Below are positions 61,696 to 64,000 of a stretch of 64,000 nt of DNA, piece by piece. This stretch comes from Putridiphycobacter sp045110285 (GTDB lineage Bacteria; Bacteroidota; Bacteroidia; Flavobacteriales_D; Crocinitomicaceae), in assembly GCA_045110285.1 (NCBI GenBank), contig JBGCGA010000029.1, forward strand, positions 1 to 64,000, in the 5' to 3' direction. The translations under genes and the position numbers were made by a program. Each line of letters begins with the position of its first letter. Position 1 is the first letter of the stretch. The notes below the pieces were generated by a model. That model was given only the letters and a program-made list of their open reading frames with translations, did not search any database and had not been told where the DNA came from.

Positions 61696-61843
61696 GACTT
61701 TAAATCATTCTTGGTCTAATTTGAGTTGAAAAATCAATAATTTCATTAACTCGAAAGTATTTTTTAAAAAAAATAGCAATTAATGCAATGAAATCATAAT
61801 CTTCCGTCTTTAATACTGAACAGGCCAATTAAGGGAAATTTGC

Positions 61844-62380
61844 ATGAAAGCAAATCACAAAAATAATCATCAATTCAATTCATTTTTTAAGCAAGAATAT
61901 CGCTCGCTTAAGGCTTTTGTGAAATCGCGAATTTCGGAAACTGCTGATAGAGATGCAGATGATATTATACAGGATGTGGCCCTAAAAATATTTTCAAGAA
62001 ATAATCATTCACCGATTAACAATGTAGCAGGATTTGTATATGGCGCGGTAAAAAATAAGATTATTGACATCATGCGAAGCAAAAAGCAAGGCTTGGAGAT
62101 TGAAAATGAATCGGAGGAACACTTAATAGAAATACTTGATTGGCTGTACAGCTCGGCGGACAATTTACATTCAGAAAGAATGAAACATGAATTAAAAAAA
62201 GCACTCGCTGAATTGAAGCCTGACTATAGAAATGTGATTCTTTCAATAGATTTTGAACAACTCACCTACCGTGAATTGTCGTTGGAATCAGGAATTTCGG
62301 TAGGCACTTTAATGTCGAGAAGACATAGAGCGCTTGCGATTTTAAACCAAAAATTAGGAAATAAAAAAAGTAATAAATAA
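61844..62380 (+). CDS. ECF-type RNA polymerase sigma factor
   Basis: The 178-aa protein has sigma region 2 (YRSLKAFVKSRIS and DADDIIQDVALKIF, about 17-50) and region 4 (LTYRELSLESGISVGTLMSRRHRALAIL, about 142-169). It is an extracytoplasmic-function sigma. A classical anti-sigma factor with a zinc motif is not next to it. It is followed 15 bp later by a small membrane protein and then an HMA-like small protein, which may hold the regulatory role. Confidence 0.93.
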   Translation: MKANHKNNHQFNSFFKQEYRSLKAFVKSRISETADRDADDIIQDVALKIFSRNNHSPINNVAGFVYGAVKNKIIDIMRSKKQGLEIENESEEHLIEILDWLYSSADNLHSERMKHELKKALAELKPDYRNVILSIDFEQLTYRELSLESGISVGTLMSRRHRALAILNQKLGNKKSNK

Positions 62381-62395
62381 TAAAAACACAAAACT

Positions 62396-62815
62396 ATGTC
62401 AAATTATATTAAACATAAAATGCGGACATCAAGTCCAGCTGAAATTGTAGGCTGGGTATTATTAGGAATTATAGGAATCGGTGGTCTAATCATTCTGTTC
62501 GGTTTCATTATTATGTGGTTATGGAATTGGTTAATGCCTGATTTATTTGGACTGTCGACAATAACATATTGGCAAGGAATGGGACTTTGTTTACTGTCTA
62601 AAATATTTTTTGGAGGCATTGGCGGCTCATCAAGTAGTAGTTCTAAATCAAGTTCTAAGCAGTCGTCGCATGACGATTTGGAATGCAAAGATTCTGGAAA
62701 AAACGAAATATCTAAATGGAAATTTTATGATAAATTTTGGGAAGAAAAAGGAAGCGAAGCTTTTGATGAATTTGTGGCTCAAAAAAAGGCTCAAAATAAA
62801 GAAGAGGAGCAATGA
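62396..62815 (+). CDS. small membrane protein of the ECF sigma operon
   Basis: The 139-aa protein has two predicted helices (about 17-42 and 55-80). The segment FGFIIMWLWNWLMPDLFGL, then TITYWQGMGLCLLSKIFFGG, belongs to a small membrane family often found beside ECF sigma genes in Bacteroidota. A Ser-rich linker (about 83-95) leads to a charged C-terminal tail. It ends in an ATGA overlap with the next gene. Anti-sigma or sensor function is inference. Confidence 0.85.
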   Translation: MSNYIKHKMRTSSPAEIVGWVLLGIIGIGGLIILFGFIIMWLWNWLMPDLFGLSTITYWQGMGLCLLSKIFFGGIGGSSSSSSKSSSKQSSHDDLECKDSGKNEISKWKFYDKFWEEKGSEAFDEFVAQKKAQNKEEEQ

Positions 62816-63057
62816 ATTGGGGCGCTTATCAATTTCCGAAAAATCTGTTTATTTTCAAAACAGACATTGAATCATTCACGCAAATACAATTAGTGAAAGA
62901 GGCGTTTAAAGCTCAACAAGCCATTACAAATTGGTCGGTTGACATTGAAGATATTGATTCTGTTTTGCGGGTAGAATTCAAAAATAATTTATTAGAAAAG
63001 GACGTGATTTCAATTATTAGAAAAATTGGCTGCAGTTGTCAAGTTTTAGACTATTAA
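62812..63057 (+). CDS. small HMA-like protein of the ECF sigma operon
   Basis: The 81-aa protein starts in a 4-bp overlap with the upstream membrane protein. Its pattern (strand LFIFKTDIE, helix TQIQLVKEAFKAQ, strands WSVDIEDID and SVLRVEFKN, helix LEKDVISIIRKIG, strand CQVLDY) fits the ferredoxin-like fold of heavy-metal-associated domains. The metal CxxC is missing from the first loop; a CSC is near the C terminus. It is probably a sensor or structural partner in the sigma operon. Confidence 0.78.
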   Translation: MNWGAYQFPKNLFIFKTDIESFTQIQLVKEAFKAQQAITNWSVDIEDIDSVLRVEFKNNLLEKDVISIIRKIGCSCQVLDY

Positions 63058-63065
63058 TAAGTGAT

Positions 63066-64000
63066 TTACTTTGCTAATATTTGTCGCCATGTTTTTAAAG
63101 AAGCTCTGTCATTCCCGTCCTCGTCTTGCAGGCCAGTATCTCTCCAAATTTTGCCTAAATCCTTTACTTCATTGGGGAACGTCTCCCATAACGCATCATA
63201 ATCTCTATGTGCCCACCAAATTATAAATTTATAATTTTTGGTATGGGCATTAATGAGTAATGCTTCTAGATATTCATTTTGCTCTTTTTCATTACTTTCT
63301 ATGTTGAGGTTTAATCCGTCAACTACTAAATCTTCCGCAATATGGTTAGTTTCAACAAAAGCTACAGGCAAAGAAGTTTTGCTGTGTAAAAAATCAAATG
63401 CTTTCTGAAAGTCATTTTTAGAATTTAACCCTTTAAAGAATGGGTAAAAACTAATGGCCGTAAAATCACCATTTGAAGCGACCTGATCGATTTCAGTTAC
63501 ATAATTCTCTTTATCAATAACATTTGGTTCGTACCAATTATGAAGAGTGACCGATTCCGCCATTTCAATATTGGGATATTTTTCTTTTAATTTGAATTGA
63601 ATAGAATCCATCAGAGCTCTAAAACTTTCCCATTTTTCTGGGGTATTGTTTAACAGTTCGTTTGATTCGATTGCATACAGCAAATAAGTCGGCTTAAATG
63701 CATCTACCATATAGCAAACATGATTAAAGTATGCGGCTTGAATGGCACTATCATTTAAGTTAACATAATTTGGAATTGAACCATCCCTGTCTTCCATGAT
63801 ATCGCTTCGACCATTATTCAAAAAACTTATGGAGAGCAGAAGAGGCAGATTAGTTGGTTTTTTTGATAATTTATAATTTATTCCATCCACAAATTCTTGC
63901 GGTAACTCAGATCCACCTATCCAATTTTGCCATGGAATTTTATCATCAATATGCTCTGAATACACATCTCCATTAGCTTCAAGGAAATTGTAGGTTTCTG
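63066..64000 (-). CDS. TIM-barrel glycosidase-like protein, 5' end outside the window
   Basis: The frame stays open to the window edge at 64000 (continuing before the GTG at 63965 as ETYNFLEANGDVYSEH), so the N terminus is missing. The visible 311 residues look like a (beta/alpha)8 hydrolase. YLLYAIESNELL and SLPVAFVETNH supply two Glu at the ends of beta strands, as acid/base and nucleophile do in clan GH-A, for example the GH53 galactanases. FIIWWAHRDYDALW near the end fits the last strand. The substrate is not known. It is convergent with the sigma operon. Confidence 0.6.
   Translation of the reverse strand, partial: ETYNFLEANGDVYSEHIDDKIPWQNWIGGSELPQEFVDGINYKLSKKPTNLPLLLSISFLNNGRSDIMEDRDGSIPNYVNLNDSAIQAAYFNHVCYMVDAFKPTYLLYAIESNELLNNTPEKWESFRALMDSIQFKLKEKYPNIEMAESVTLHNWYEPNVIDKENYVTEIDQVASNGDFTAISFYPFFKGLNSKNDFQKAFDFLHSKTSLPVAFVETNHIAEDLVVDGLNLNIESNEKEQNEYLEALLINAHTKNYKFIIWWAHRDYDALWETFPNEVKDLGKIWRDTGLQDEDGNDRASLKTWRQILAK

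Overview
The window looks like one contiguous piece of chromosome from a low-GC member of the Bacteroidota, most likely order Flavobacteriales; the family cannot be fixed by eye. Pointers are four secreted proteins with type IX secretion (T9SS) C-terminal sorting domains, an ExbB/ExbD/ExbD energising operon, BshA for bacillithiol, a MenG/UbiE methyltransferase, a NagZ-like glycosidase fused to a serine hydrolase, and promoters carrying the Bacteroidota -7 element TAnnTTTG (best example upstream of ffh: TTG-N19-TAACTTTG). I saw no rRNA, tRNA, CRISPR array, insertion sequence or prophage.

Layout. 1-2.5 kb: ExbB, a small membrane protein, and two ExbD proteins, closed by a strong terminator. 2.5-14.4 kb: a PorT-like barrel, then a minus-strand run with rpoN, asnS, an O-antigen-ligase-like protein, rfbA, an EEP-family hydrolase, two rhomboid proteases, mutL and a small membrane protein. 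14.6-26.9 kb: GH3/serine hydrolase, bshA, a SiaB-like protein, a YkgJ-like cysteine-cluster protein, a Cys-less flavoprotein of the dihydrolipoamide-dehydrogenase fold, an aminotransferase, an RfaE1-like kinase, menG/ubiE, an unknown gene and pyrG. 27-36.4 kb: small lipoproteins, an MBL-fold hydrolase, two T9SS cargo proteins, two thioredoxin-fold proteins, a lipoprotein with a TonB C-terminal domain, an EF-hand-loop lipoprotein, and a TetR/membrane-protein pair. 36.5-41 kb: ribonuclease Z, ffh, an MbnP-like lipoprotein and a Cys-containing membrane-anchored protein. 41.1-42.5 kb: a pump-less ars-like operon (ArsR, DUF6428-like, CX5R phosphatase/arsenate reductase). 42.6-50.2 kb: a TetR-SulP-carbonic anhydrase operon convergent with an ABC/HlyD/TolC export operon. 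50.3-64 kb: MutS2, two large paralogous T9SS proteins, an unusual SDR protein, a DsbA-like protein, a LuxR-type regulator, an ECF sigma operon, and a TIM-barrel glycosidase-like gene cut by the window end.

Most interesting signal. The promoter of the tetR-sulP-carbonic anhydrase operon and the promoter of the facing ABC/HlyD/TolC operon share an identical 23-bp block (42636-42658 and, reverse-complemented, 50213-50235). It contains the palindrome ATAGTAATACTAT abutting the -7 box TATATTTG. This predicts one TetR regulon joining a putative bicarbonate transporter and carbonic anhydrase to an export machine. The ABC protein of that machine is odd: Walker A is intact, but Q-loop, signature, catalytic Glu and H-loop all look lost.

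Other points worth checking are a second TetR with two matching 17-bp palindromes in front of it, an ArsR/DUF6428 pair whose proteins both end in vicinal cysteines, a candidate small RNA at about 61570-61695, a MutL with a degenerate endonuclease motif beside a MutS2 with no Smr domain, and an SDR protein with a zinc ribbon but no catalytic Tyr. All functional statements come from reading motifs by eye; no search was run.
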